A DNA stretch of 35,670 nt, taken from Flavobacterium hydatis. Lineage in GTDB: Bacteria; Bacteroidota; Bacteroidia; Flavobacteriales; Flavobacteriaceae. How positions within the stretch are numbered: the stretch's first letter is position 1; every line of letters begins with the position of its first letter. Both the position numbers and the translations under genes were made by a program. Where the stretch lies: NCBI RefSeq assembly GCF_000737695.1, contig NZ_JPRM01000046.1, positions 1 through 35,670 of the forward strand, written 5' to 3'. Of this stretch, positions 1 to 8,220 are shown piece after piece. The notes under the pieces were generated by a model. That model was not told where the DNA came from, ran no database searches, and saw nothing but the letters and a program-made list of their open reading frames with translations.

Positions 1-43
1 TTCATATAACAATAACCAAATTGTAAAATTTATAAAATAGGTA

Positions 44-280
44 CTACCCTATTTCTTTAATTCCTTTCATGAAAATCCATTTCATAAAAAGTTTTTCACC
101 ATCTTTAGTTTTAGCCGCTTGAAATTTTGGAGACAAAAGAGTTCCAATAACAAATGCTGTCATAGGAATCCAAAATCCTGTTAATCCTGAATATTCAGCT
201 ACCAAAAATCGAGCTAATATAAATAATATAGCAAAACAGCCCAGCTGATATAAAAAAGCTCTTACTTGTAATTTTGTCAT
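44..280 (-). CDS. Small two-helix membrane protein, unknown function
   Basis: This 78-residue protein has a hydrophobic stretch at about residues 9-27 and a second at about 34-50, and ends in a basic tail, so it should be a small inner-membrane protein. I do not recognise a characterised family. The start ATG at 280 follows an A-rich stretch usual for this organism. It is oriented like the methyltransferase gene upstream of it but is separated from it by 160 bases of short-period repeats. No function can be assigned; it could be one of the many small conserved flavobacterial membrane proteins. Confidence 0.6.
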   Translation of the reverse strand: MTKLQVRAFLYQLGCFAILFILARFLVAEYSGLTGFWIPMTAFVIGTLLSPKFQAAKTKDGEKLFMKWIFMKGIKEIG

Positions 281-284
281 TTTT

Positions 285-440
285 TTAGAGTTACTGAGGC
301 TCTGAGAGGCTAAGATTCTAAGATTTTACTTTTAGAACTTAAACTCCTGAACCTAAAATTATTCTTTTCTCTTAAATTACTGAGACTCCAAGATTCTGAG
401 CTTAAAAACTCAGCAACTTAGCATCTTAGTCACTTAGAAC
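285..440. repeat. Degenerate 8-nt periodic repeat patches
   Basis: The gap between the two minus-strand genes holds three patches of a degenerate unit with 8-base spacing. Near 285-325 the unit reads CTNAGAN on the plus strand (ctgaggct, ctgagagg, ctaagatt, ctaagat). A similar patch is near 375-398. Near 405-440 the unit is inverted (acttagca, tcttagtc, acttagaa). As CTAAG and CTTAG are reverse complements, the outer patches could pair into an imperfect hairpin. I see no gene in it. Role unknown; slippage or a spreading intergenic repeat are both possible. Confidence 0.55.
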
Positions 441-441
441 C

Positions 442-1605
442 TTATTCAGAAACCTGAAACTTAGTTCTCTTACTTCCTTCGTACATTTCGTATTTTATCA
501 ATCTAGCTTCTAAACTTGCATTAAAAAGCTTAATTTTTCTAGATGGTTTTAACCCAACATATTTCAATGCTTCAAGATTGGCAGTAATAAACCAAGCATT
601 CGTTCCTGGATAGTTTTTCTTTAATGTATCACCAATGTTTCTGTAAAACTCTTCCATATGAATATCCAAACGCTCATCATAAGGCGGATTAAATACCATG
701 TGTAAAGTTCCTTGAGTCGTTTTTTCAGTATCAAAAAAGTTATTCTCTTCGATAGTGATATAATCATCTAAGTTGGCATTCCTAATATTGTCTTTGGCTT
801 TGTTTACAGCACTTGGGGCTTTATCAAATCCTTTTATAGTATAATGAAACTCCTTAGTTTTTTTCATCAAGCTACTTACAATTTGGTCAAATAAATCATT
901 ATCCCAATCATTCCACTTTTCAAAAGCAAACTCTTTTCTGTTTATATTCGCCGGAATATTACATGCAATCATAGCTGCTTCAGCAAGAAAAGTTCCCGAA
1001 CCACACATAGGATCCAGAAAATGACCTTGACCTTCCCAACCAGACAACAACAAAATTCCTGCTGCCAATACCTCATTTATAGGAGCAATATTTGTAGCCG
1101 TTCTATACCCACGTTGGTGCAATGAATTACCAGAAGTATCCAATGCAACCGAAACCTGATCTTTATCGATATGCACATTAATCCTTAAATCAGGATGTGC
1201 TTTATCAATACTTGGTCTTTGTCCCGTACGTTCTCTAAATTGATCCACAATAGCATCTTTACACTTTTGAGAAACAAATTCAGAGTGATTAAAATGTTCA
1301 GAATGCACCGTTGCATCAATCACAAAAGTCTGATTAGCATTTATAAGTTTAGACCAGTTTACCCCCAAAATACCTTTGTATAAAGCTTTTTCATTATTTG
1401 CTCTAAAAAAGTAAATTGGTTTTAGCACCTTCAGTGCCGTACGCAACGATAAGTTGGCTTTGTACATAAACCCTTTGTCGCCCTTAAAACTTACCATTCT
1501 CACACCTTGTTCAACATCTTGTGCTCCTAGCAATTGTAGTTCTTTTGCTAAAATCTCTTCAAAGCCAAAAAAGGTTTTGGCCACCATTTTAAAATTATCT
1601 TCCAT
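442..1605 (-). CDS. THUMP-domain class I SAM-dependent RNA methyltransferase
   Basis: This 387-residue cytoplasmic enzyme is of the RlmL-N/YpsC/Trm14 type, which make N2-methylguanosine in rRNA or tRNA. An N-terminal ferredoxin-like plus THUMP region (about 1-160) binds RNA. The Rossmann methyltransferase follows, with the SAM motif DPMCGSGT at 198-205 and the catalytic NPPY motif at 306-309, typical of N2-guanine and N6-adenine methyltransferases. Its length matches single-domain members; the E. coli RlmL fusion is about twice as long. The exact target base (by family analogy 23S rRNA G2445) is inferred, not shown. It diverges from another methyltransferase gene, with -7-like boxes for both in the shared gap. 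Confidence 0.9.
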   Translation of the reverse strand: MEDNFKMVAKTFFGFEEILAKELQLLGAQDVEQGVRMVSFKGDKGFMYKANLSLRTALKVLKPIYFFRANNEKALYKGILGVNWSKLINANQTFVIDATVHSEHFNHSEFVSQKCKDAIVDQFRERTGQRPSIDKAHPDLRINVHIDKDQVSVALDTSGNSLHQRGYRTATNIAPINEVLAAGILLLSGWEGQGHFLDPMCGSGTFLAEAAMIACNIPANINRKEFAFEKWNDWDNDLFDQIVSSLMKKTKEFHYTIKGFDKAPSAVNKAKDNIRNANLDDYITIEENNFFDTEKTTQGTLHMVFNPPYDERLDIHMEEFYRNIGDTLKKNYPGTNAWFITANLEALKYVGLKPSRKIKLFNASLEARLIKYEMYEGSKRTKFQVSE

Positions 1606-1721
1606 TTTTATATTTAAATTAAAACAGATTTATTTAAACTAAAATCAATCTGTAATAAAAAATTTTCGAATCTACACAGCGACATTGTTCGTGTATCGCT
1701 TGTAAAATAGTTATTTTTCAG

Positions 1722-1740
1722 CAAAAATACACTAAATTTG
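1722..1740. promoter_or_regulatory. Divergent Bacteroidetes-type -7 boxes
   Basis: Two sequences matching the Bacteroidetes -7 consensus TAnnTTTG lie almost back to back. TATTTTTG on the minus strand (1722-1729) faces the THUMP methyltransferase, and TAAATTTG on the plus strand (1733-1740) faces the gene starting at 1770. The plus-strand box would start transcription about 25 bases before the ATG. I do not see a good TTG -33 element at the right distance for either, so this rests on the -7 match alone. Confidence 0.4.
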
Positions 1741-1769
1741 CGGGACTTGAATTAATTGAAAAAGAATAA

Positions 1770-2534
1770 ATGTCTGAAGCACATATCCCATCTACCCCAA
1801 ATACAAACGAACCATCAGAAAACTGGTTCACTTCTTGGTTCGACACACCTTATTATCATATATTATATAAAGACAGAAATTATAGAGAAGCCCAAATTTT
1901 CATGGATAATCTTACACATTATCTTAATCTTCCAGAAAAAGCAAAAGTACTTGACTTAGCTTGCGGAAAAGGGCGCCATTCTATTTATTTAAACCAACTT
2001 GGGTTTGATGTACTAGGAGCCGATTTGTCTGAAAATAGTATTGCCGAAGCTAGCAAAAACAGTAATGAAACCCTGCACTTTAAAGTGCATGATATGCGCG
2101 AGCCTTTCGACGAAAAATTTGATGCTATTTTTAATTTATTTACCAGTTTTGGTTATTTCGAAAGCGACGACGATAATCTTACTACGCTAAAAGCTATAAA
2201 AGCAAGTTTAAGCGAGTATGGCTTTGCCGTAATCGATTTTATGAACGTAACACAAGTAATCGAAACACTAGTTCCCGAAGAAGTAAAAACAGTCGATGAT
2301 ATCGATTTTCATATCAAACGATACGTAGAGGACGGGCATATTTTTAAAGAAATAGATTTTGAAGACCAAGGGCGTAAATATCATTTTACCGAAAAAGTAA
2401 AAGCCCTAACATTAAAAGATTTCGAAGAATTAATGGAACAAGCAGGTATTTTCCTTTTAGATACATTTGGCGATTATAAATTAAAGAAATTTCACAAAAC
2501 CGATAGCGAACGATTAATCATGATTTTTAAGTAA
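1770..2534 (+). CDS. Class I SAM-dependent methyltransferase
   Basis: This 254-residue soluble protein has the classical small-molecule methyltransferase fold. SAM motif I is LDLACGKGRH at 61-70, followed by an acidic residue in GADLS at about 83-87 that should hold the ribose of SAM, and NLFTSFGYF further on as the motif IV region. The C-terminal half is a lid with mixed strands. The substrate cannot be read from the sequence; relatives are annotated only as methyltransferase domain 25/11 proteins. The ATG at 1770 was chosen because the frame matches the family N-terminus (SENWFTSWFDTPYYH, residues 16-30). It is followed 74 bases later by the ZIP transporter gene, but a hairpin lies between them. 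Confidence 0.85.
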   Translation: MSEAHIPSTPNTNEPSENWFTSWFDTPYYHILYKDRNYREAQIFMDNLTHYLNLPEKAKVLDLACGKGRHSIYLNQLGFDVLGADLSENSIAEASKNSNETLHFKVHDMREPFDEKFDAIFNLFTSFGYFESDDDNLTTLKAIKASLSEYGFAVIDFMNVTQVIETLVPEEVKTVDDIDFHIKRYVEDGHIFKEIDFEDQGRKYHFTEKVKALTLKDFEELMEQAGIFLLDTFGDYKLKKFHKTDSERLIMIFK

Positions 2535-2545
2535 TTGGTAAATTG

Positions 2546-2575
2546 TTGATTTATTTAACCGTTTAAACAAATCAA
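2546..2575. other. Intergenic hairpin between methyltransferase and ZIP genes
   Basis: TTGATTTATTTAA (2546-2558) and TTAAACAAATCAA (2563-2575) are inverted repeats with one mismatch and a 4-base loop. No T-run follows, and the stem is entirely A/T-rich, so it is a weak terminator at best. It may mark the end of the methyltransferase transcript. Confidence 0.35.
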
Positions 2576-2608
2576 TGATTAAACAACTAAAAACAATTAA
2601 ACAAAAAG

Positions 2609-3277
2609 ATGAATTATCTATTACCCTTACTTTCAGTATTATTAGGATATATTGTCGCATTGGTACTAAAACCAAAAGACAAGACCAATCTTAAACTTTT
2701 ATTGGCTTTTAGCGGATCATTCCTACTATCACTTACAGTAATGCATTTGTTGCCCGAAGTTTATGAGTCACATAACCATAATATTGGGTTATTTATAATG
2801 CTCGGAATACTGTTCCAAATCATACTCGAGTTTTTCTCTAAAGGAGCCGAACATGGGCACGTGCATGGTCACGCCCAAATGTCTCAAATCCCGTGGTTGT
2901 TATTTATCAGCCTATGCATACACGCCTTTCTAGAAGGGTTTCCAGTAAGCCATCATCATGATATAGCCATTGGTATAGCTATACATCACTTACCAATTGC
3001 CATCATACTAACAACATTTTTTGTAAATGCACACCTTAACAAAAAAGCCATTTTTGCATTTATGATAACATTTGCAATCATGACACCGTTAGGAACAATT
3101 GCATCTGAATATTTGCCTTTTTTAAACGATTATTACACCGAGATTACAGCAGTTGTAATCGGAATATTATTCCATATCTCATCAACAATAATCTTTGAAA
3201 GTAGCGAAGGACACAAATTTAATATTGCGAAAATTTCGATGATTATATTCGGAATTGCATTGGCATATTTTATATAA
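2609..3277 (+). CDS. ZIP family divalent metal transporter
   Basis: This 222-residue inner-membrane protein has about eight hydrophobic segments. The ZIP signature is seen as a His-rich loop (HGHVHGH around 82-88) between helices III and IV, then IHAFLEGFPVSHHHD (about 104-118) and IAIHHLPIA (123-131), where paired His and the Pro mark the metal path in the central helices. Members import zinc, or iron or manganese; which metal is not decidable here. The usual E of HxxPE is replaced, so the metal site is a divergent one. No metal regulator is adjacent. The ATG at 2609 begins directly with the first membrane segment. Confidence 0.88.
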   Translation: MNYLLPLLSVLLGYIVALVLKPKDKTNLKLLLAFSGSFLLSLTVMHLLPEVYESHNHNIGLFIMLGILFQIILEFFSKGAEHGHVHGHAQMSQIPWLLFISLCIHAFLEGFPVSHHHDIAIGIAIHHLPIAIILTTFFVNAHLNKKAIFAFMITFAIMTPLGTIASEYLPFLNDYYTEITAVVIGILFHISSTIIFESSEGHKFNIAKISMIIFGIALAYFI

Positions 3278-3278
3278 T

Positions 3279-3393
3279 CTGGGCGTGCCCACATTTACAA
3301 AAGGCGCTATTTAGCTAACTGATTATATGCGCCTTTCGTAAATATGGTCGGGCTATCCGCACTACTTCGGTAGTTTACTCCTATCCCTCACGC
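3279..3393. repeat. Structured intergenic repeat (GGGCGTGCCC ... CTATCCCTCACGC)
   Basis: Right after the ZIP gene stands a palindromic GGGCGTGCCC (3281-3290). Next comes a 15-bp inverted repeat with one mismatch (3293-3307 with 3329-3343), then GGTCGGGCTATCCGC (3346-3360), a small hairpin ACTAC-TTCG-GTAGT (3361-3374), and CTATCCCTCACGC (3381-3393). From memory, these blocks recur after genes in many Bacteroidetes genomes, as a scattered palindromic element. Function unknown. The remainder of the 351-base gap up to 3628 holds only one more hairpin. Confidence 0.6.
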
Positions 3394-3511
3394 AAAACAA
3401 GAACTTATCGTTTTCAAAAAAGAACATCTAACAGTTCCAAAGTCCGATATCATTAAGTTAAGCTTTTTAGAAAGCAGCATTAATCTTATAAAGATGTAAA
3501 ACACAAAGTTT

Positions 3512-3548
3512 AAACACAATCTTGTTATAAAATGACAAGATTATGTTT
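3512..3548 (-). terminator. Hairpin, possible terminator of the XRE gene
   Basis: AAACACAATCTTGT (3512-3525) pairs with ACAAGATTATGTTT (3535-3548) with one mismatch and a 9-base loop. It lies 80 bases beyond the end of the minus-strand XRE gene. Only a broken T-rich stretch follows on the minus strand, so intrinsic termination is possible but not clear. Confidence 0.35.
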
Positions 3549-3628
3549 AAAAATGCAAAAAAACTAAGAAGTAAAAAAGTCTTTTTTATTATTTACAAGT
3601 ACGGATTTTAAATCCACCTTATTAGTTT

Positions 3629-3847
3629 TTATTCAAAATCAAGCAATTCTTTTACTGATATTCCTAAACCCTTAGCCAATGCAAGTAAATAAAGATATGT
3701 AGGATTGAATTCACCAGCTTCAACTTTATGTATAGATTGCTGATCTTTAAGTATTAATAATCCCAATTTGTTTTGTGTTAATCCTTTCGCATTTCTAAGC
3801 TCTTTAATTCGAGCACCTAAACGCTTTAATTCTTCTGATTTATCCAC
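3629..3847 (-). CDS. XRE-family HTH transcriptional regulator
   Basis: This is a 72-residue single-domain helix-turn-helix protein of the Cro/CI (XRE) type. The five-helix domain covers about residues 9-69, with the recognition region around LTQNKLGLLILKDQQSIHKVE (about 23-43). The short length means DNA binding without a sensor domain. The frame starts with GTG at 3847; no in-frame ATG lies between it and the upstream stop, so GTG is the likely start. It diverges from an unknown gene at 3977, and a perfect 20-bp palindrome sits in the gap, which suggests autoregulation and control of the neighbour. It could be an antitoxin-like or phage-remnant regulator, but nothing else supports that. Confidence 0.85.
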   Translation of the reverse strand: MDKSEELKRLGARIKELRNAKGLTQNKLGLLILKDQQSIHKVEAGEFNPTYLYLLALAKGLGISVKELLDFE

Positions 3848-3890
3848 TTTTTTTAATTTGAGACAATTTCCATTTTTTATTCATTCTTTT

Positions 3891-3932
3891 TAACATACTA
3901 TAGTATGTTATTTGGAATTTTTCGTATATTTG
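3891..3932 (+). promoter_or_regulatory. Palindromic operator and -7 box between XRE and 3977 gene
   Basis: A perfect 20-base palindrome occupies 3891-3910 (half-site TAACATACTA). A consensus -7 box TATATTTG follows at 3925-3932, pointing at the gene at 3977. The palindrome therefore lies where the -33 element and RNA polymerase would sit, a usual place for a repressor site. The likely binder is the XRE protein encoded just to the left. The palindrome and box are seen; binding is inferred. Confidence 0.55.
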
Positions 3933-3976
3933 ATTTTGAAAGAAAAAACGCCTTAATAAAATAAATAAAACTAAAA

Positions 3977-4294
3977 ATGGAGAATCTTAGAAAACTAACT
4001 ACACGATATTTCAACACCTTAAAACCGTCTCCGGATAAAAAAGGTACATTTACGGCTCAAATTAAACTATCAAATTATTCTGAGCTTGGTTGTGTTATTA
4101 CCGAAACCCTTAAATTATGTATTGTTGCGCTGGATCACGAAGCACATAAAACTTCGGACACAATTAAAAACTCACCTATTAATGTGGCACTCGTTTTAGA
4201 AATGGTCTTAGAAATATTTCCTACTGATGAATTTGAGGTACTAGATGAAATTAATCAGATACTAGCTGTAAATTCTCAAAGCCTTAATAAATAA
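3977..4294 (+). CDS. Hypothetical cytoplasmic protein next to XRE regulator
   Basis: This 105-residue protein has no signal peptide or membrane segment and is not recognised. It is mostly helical by inspection, with a Cys-containing centre (about 39-47) and an acidic C-terminal half. It diverges from the XRE regulator and is preceded by a consensus -7 box and a palindrome, so it is probably the regulated partner. Small proteins paired with an XRE regulator can be toxin-antitoxin or accessory regulators; no toxin motif is visible. Confidence 0.6.
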   Translation: MENLRKLTTRYFNTLKPSPDKKGTFTAQIKLSNYSELGCVITETLKLCIVALDHEAHKTSDTIKNSPINVALVLEMVLEIFPTDEFEVLDEINQILAVNSQSLNK

Positions 4295-4364
4295 ATAAAA
4301 AAAATGTTTCCTTAATTTAAACTTCGGGATTTAAAGCCATGTTGGAATACTCTACTGTAATTAT

Positions 4365-6749
4365 CTAATTAGCTCTCTTCTTCTCTTCTTCGTTTCCTGA
4401 ATTGCGCTGGTTAACATTAATCTTTTTGTTTCCAAAATTATAAACTACAGATAAACGAGCAAATCGGTTACTTTCATTTTGGCTATAAACTTGCTTTACG
4501 CCATTTACAATCGAAACATCATTTTTTAAATAAGAGGTATTAAAAATATCATTTACCAAAACAGCAATTTGCATTGTTTTGTTTAACAAATCCTGTTTAA
4601 AACCAATATTTAGGCTTGATACATATCCAGTATCATATAAACCACTTTTATAAGGCGTAGTATAGTTAAAATCTACTTGTAGTTTAGTCGCTTTTCCTAA
4701 CGAAAATGTATTATTTGTCGAAAAATCAATCTGAAGACTATTTGCTGGTGTTGCATTAATATCTTTTGTGAATTTAATATCTGATCCCAAAAAATACAAT
4801 GAATTCTCACTCTGCCACCAATCTGCAAAATTAGCCGAATACGTTTCTCCAACACCATAATTAATCCCTTTAAAATAATTCTCTCTAGATACAACTTGAG
4901 TCAACGTTTCTGGATTTGCAGTAAATATTACACCATAGCCGTCAGTAATCGCATTTAAGAAAATACTAGTTCTTAATATTTTTTTATACGAATGAGTAAA
5001 TTCAAAATTATCGCTAAAAGAAGGTTTCAAAAACGGATTTCCTTCAGAATAACTATTGCTGCTAATATAAACTCGAAACGGGTTTAATAAACTAAAACTT
5101 GGTCTACGAATTCTTCTTCCGTAGTTTAAACTAAAACTATTGTTTTCATTTTTATTATAAGAAGCGTAAAAGGTTGGAAATAATTTAAGATAATTATTTA
5201 TGGTTTCCTGATTCAAGTTTACCGAAAAACCATTTGTTTGCGTATTTTCTAATCGTAATCCTGCCTGAAAATTCCATCTTTCATTTATTTTTTTATCTGC
5301 ACTAATATAAACCGCTTGGTTATTTTCGTTGTATTTAAACTGGTTTGTTTGGTTTAGATCTAATTCTGGAGTTCCAGTAATGGTATTAAAAAATACAACA
5401 TCGCTATTACTTTTGGTAAAACTCACTTTTGCTCCATAAGATAAATTTACATCTTGAAGCGGGTGTTCCATATCAGCCTTGAAACTCAAATTATCAATAT
5501 CCTGATTCGAAATATTTCGTCCAGATTGATTTACATCGATAAAAGTTCCATCTGATGCATAATTATTCGCAATAAAATTTCTGTCGAATTTTGAATCATA
5601 ATTAAAGAAATCCACATCAAATGATAATTTTCTATTTAAAGAATCAAGTTTAGTAATCAAATGTAAATTATAAGTCTGATTGCCCGTTTTCCTGTCTAAA
5701 AAACTCTCATTAAGTATATAACTGTTTAATTCATTTTGAGCATTATAGTTATTGATTCTAATATCCGAATCAAAATCTGGGTTGCTTCTATCATTTAAAA
5801 ACTGAAAACCAATGGTTGTTTTGTCCGAAAAATCATAATCTAAAGCTACTTTCCCAGAAAGGTTTTCCTCATTTAATTTCGTTACCGCATTCATTTTCGA
5901 AGGCCCTTCAACAAAATACATATCTAGAGATTCTTTAATGTTTCTAGCACCTGTTTTTCCGTTAACACTCGCCGAAAACCTAAACTTATTTTTATTATAA
6001 AAGAAGTTATTCCTTAAAGCAAAAATTCCATATTTATTTTGATCATACGAAGCTGTAGTTGTATTTTTCCAAGAATCACGAGCCCCTTTTTTCATCACAA
6101 TATTAATTAATCCCCCAGTTCCTTCAGCTTCAAATTTTGACGAAGGATTACTTATAATTTCGATATTCTTAATATCACTTGCCGAAATAGATTTTAAGAA
6201 CTCATTTAACTCTTCGCCAGTTAATTCAATCATTCTTCCATCAATCATCACACGCGAAGCTCCTTTTCCTAATATATTAATAACATCATTTTGTACCGCA
6301 ACTCCTGGTGCTGTATTTATAGCGCTCAAAGCATCGCCCACAACGTTTGTTACATTATTCTCCAGATTATAAACCAAACGATCTGTTTTTTGTTCAATCG
6401 CATTTTTTCTGGATTGAATGACAACTTCACCCAAATTTGTTACGTTTTCCTTTAAAATAATCAAACCAAAATTGATGTCTTTTTCTATCATAATATCTTT
6501 CTCAAATTCAGAATATCCCTGCGGACTAATTTTTACTTTATAGAATCCTTTAGTCAAATTCAATTCGAAACTACCATCTTCTTTTGTGGTTGCTCCATTT
6601 ATAATCTTCCCTTCTTGATTTAAGATTACAACATCTGCCCAAGCAACTGAAGCTTTTTCATCGGCAACTTTTCCATTTAATTTAAGGGTTGTTTGTGCTA
6701 AACAAAAAAGAGGCAATAGTAAAAAAATAAAAAGGTTTACATTTTTCAT
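4365..6749 (-). CDS. Outer membrane beta-barrel protein (TonB-receptor-like)
   Basis: This large outer-membrane protein has about 794 residues. A signal peptide (KNVNLFIFLLLPLFCLAQ) is followed by a carboxypeptidase-regulatory-like domain (about 20-90), a plug-like domain (about 120-220, with the typical run from GDALSAINTAPGV to the GTGGLINIVMKKG end), and a barrel to the C-terminus. This is the Bacteroidetes OMP_b-brl_3 architecture. Substrate unknown; no SusD partner is nearby. An upstream in-frame ATG exists at 6788, but 6749 is preferred because the signal peptide starts there and a near-consensus -7 box overlaps 6786-6793. Two AraC-type regulators lie upstream on the same strand and may control it. 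Confidence 0.85.
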   Translation of the reverse strand: MKNVNLFIFLLLPLFCLAQTTLKLNGKVADEKASVAWADVVILNQEGKIINGATTKEDGSFELNLTKGFYKVKISPQGYSEFEKDIMIEKDINFGLIILKENVTNLGEVVIQSRKNAIEQKTDRLVYNLENNVTNVVGDALSAINTAPGVAVQNDVINILGKGASRVMIDGRMIELTGEELNEFLKSISASDIKNIEIISNPSSKFEAEGTGGLINIVMKKGARDSWKNTTTASYDQNKYGIFALRNNFFYNKNKFRFSASVNGKTGARNIKESLDMYFVEGPSKMNAVTKLNEENLSGKVALDYDFSDKTTIGFQFLNDRSNPDFDSDIRINNYNAQNELNSYILNESFLDRKTGNQTYNLHLITKLDSLNRKLSFDVDFFNYDSKFDRNFIANNYASDGTFIDVNQSGRNISNQDIDNLSFKADMEHPLQDVNLSYGAKVSFTKSNSDVVFFNTITGTPELDLNQTNQFKYNENNQAVYISADKKINERWNFQAGLRLENTQTNGFSVNLNQETINNYLKLFPTFYASYNKNENNSFSLNYGRRIRRPSFSLLNPFRVYISSNSYSEGNPFLKPSFSDNFEFTHSYKKILRTSIFLNAITDGYGVIFTANPETLTQVVSRENYFKGINYGVGETYSANFADWWQSENSLYFLGSDIKFTKDINATPANSLQIDFSTNNTFSLGKATKLQVDFNYTTPYKSGLYDTGYVSSLNIGFKQDLLNKTMQIAVLVNDIFNTSYLKNDVSIVNGVKQVYSQNESNRFARLSVVYNFGNKKINVNQRNSGNEEEKKRAN

Positions 6750-6785
6750 AATTTCTAATTTTAAATTGGTTCTGTTAATTTGAAG

Positions 6786-6892
6786 CAAAGTTGCCTTAGA
6801 AATTTTGGATATGCGACCGACAAAAAAAGTCGAACCCTTTTCTTTTCAGAAAATCAGTTCGACTTTATTAAGTACAAAGTACGACTTTTTAC
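6786..6892 (-). promoter_or_regulatory. Inverted repeats and -7-like box upstream of the barrel gene
   Basis: In the gap between the AraC gene and the barrel gene, AAAGTCGAAC (6826-6835) and GTTCGACTTT (6857-6866) form a perfect 10-bp inverted repeat separated by 21 bases. A third related sequence, AAAGTACGACTTTTT, is at 6876-6890. On the minus strand CAACTTTG (6786-6793) is one base off the -7 consensus. The spaced half-sites look like a binding site for the neighbouring AraC-type regulator, or could be an mRNA hairpin ending the AraC transcript. Inference only. Confidence 0.4.
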
Positions 6893-6902
6893 AAACCGCT
6901 AA

Positions 6903-8051
6903 TTACGAAGCGTTTCGGTAAGCTGTAGGCGTAAGATTTGTATATTTTTTAAAAGAAGTATTAAATGATGATTTCGAATTAAAACCTACTTCGTATAGGA
7001 TTTCTAAAACGGTTAAATCCCTTTTTGAAGGATTCTTCAAAATACTCATGGCTTTTTGAATGCGATATTCATTTACAAAATCAAAAAAATGTTGGTCTAT
7101 ATGATGATTAATCAAAACTGATAAATCCCGAACCGGAATATTAATTTGATTAGAAAGTTCTTGTATCGTAAGCGACGGATCGAGATAAGGTTCTTTTTCG
7201 GTCATGTACTGTTTTAATGTCGAGATTTGAACAGAAATAACTTCGTTTTGATTGTCTTTTACTTCGGTAATATTCTCGTTTTTCTTTGGAAGAATATCCC
7301 TTGCTAATTCTAATTTTGAATCGATTCCTCTAAAGAGTTCAGGATAATTAAGGGCTTTTAATACAAACCAACAGGTTAATACTAAAGCCAAAAATTGCAT
7401 TACTACATTTGCCCAAATCCATAATGCTTCGAAATCTGTGTATCTCAGAATATTCTTTGCTATTGCTAAATAATACAACATAAATACCACAGTCGATAAT
7501 TGAAACAACCACTTAAAAATAGACGTTTTAGCATCGGCATAATTTTCCTGATATATTTCTTTATATCTTTTTAAAACTAAAAATACACCAATGCTATACA
7601 ATATAATTTGTATACCTAACATCACCTGGAAGCCATACAACTCAGGCAATTGACTACGATGGTCGTAAAATTGTGTTTTTTCGACATTACTCAGAAAATA
7701 AAGTCTAAATGCAAAAAACACATTTGTTATTATAAACGGAAGTGCATGAAGTAAATGCTTTATTTGTAATCGAAAATCAGTAAAACAAACCGACACAATA
7801 TATAAATAGAAAGCAGGAAGTGTTAGAGCGCAAGTGCTCCATCTGAAAAATTCTAAATTAAAATGGCTTCTAATAAAATTTTCGTTAATAAAAATTCCAA
7901 CATTATCAATTGAAAAAAGTAGTAAATACAACGCAAATAGCCTATTTGCTAGTTTATTCTGGGTTTTTACAGTCAGTAAAAAGAATGCCAGCAATAATGA
8001 AACAAAAACTGAGAGCCAGCTCATAGCAATTAAAAAACTATCTATATCCAT
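6903..8051 (-). CDS. AraC-family regulator with N-terminal 7TM domain (copy 1)
   Basis: This 382-residue membrane-bound regulator has seven or so hydrophobic helices over residues 1-235, a linker, and an AraC-type DNA-binding domain at about 280-382. In the latter, the two helix-turn-helices are around LTIQELSNQINIPVRDLS and VLEILYEVGFNSKSSFN. The membrane half may sense an envelope signal and the C-terminal half bind promoters. The last 100 residues are nearly identical to the neighbouring copy 2, whereas the membrane halves have diverged. It lies upstream of, and in line with, the outer membrane barrel gene, its likely target. Confidence 0.88.
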   Translation of the reverse strand: MDIDSFLIAMSWLSVFVSLLLAFFLLTVKTQNKLANRLFALYLLLFSIDNVGIFINENFIRSHFNLEFFRWSTCALTLPAFYLYIVSVCFTDFRLQIKHLLHALPFIITNVFFAFRLYFLSNVEKTQFYDHRSQLPELYGFQVMLGIQIILYSIGVFLVLKRYKEIYQENYADAKTSIFKWLFQLSTVVFMLYYLAIAKNILRYTDFEALWIWANVVMQFLALVLTCWFVLKALNYPELFRGIDSKLELARDILPKKNENITEVKDNQNEVISVQISTLKQYMTEKEPYLDPSLTIQELSNQINIPVRDLSVLINHHIDQHFFDFVNEYRIQKAMSILKNPSKRDLTVLEILYEVGFNSKSSFNTSFKKYTNLTPTAYRNAS

Positions 8052-8065
8052 TATTTTTTTAGATT

Positions 8066-8097
8066 ATTTAACAAATATAATATTTTAGTTCTTTTAA
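8066..8097 (-). promoter_or_regulatory. Promoter block of AraC copy 1
   Basis: A 32-base block here is identical to the one at 9380-9411 before AraC copy 2. On the minus strand it contains a perfect -7 box TATATTTG (8072-8079), which would start transcription about 14 bases ahead of the ATG at 8051. The identity in otherwise diverging flanks marks it as the functional promoter. Confidence 0.6.
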
Positions 8098-8220
8098 CAC
8101 TATTCCTGAGAAAAAGCATCACTACGAAAAACAAACATTTAAGAATTCGAATTTTAGAATTAAAATAAAAACTTTTCTTTTTTTAAAACTTACATCTTTA
8201 GGGTAAATTCAAACCATTAT

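Noticed and set aside
1756..1959. Open frame overlapping the start of the methyltransferase gene
   Set aside because: Begins with TTG, in another frame of a clear methyltransferase; the peptide has no recognisable feature.
2819..2880. Possible riboswitch or zinc box near the His-rich stretch
   Set aside because: The repeated GGCA/CATG bases are simply the His codons of the ZIP transporter loop.
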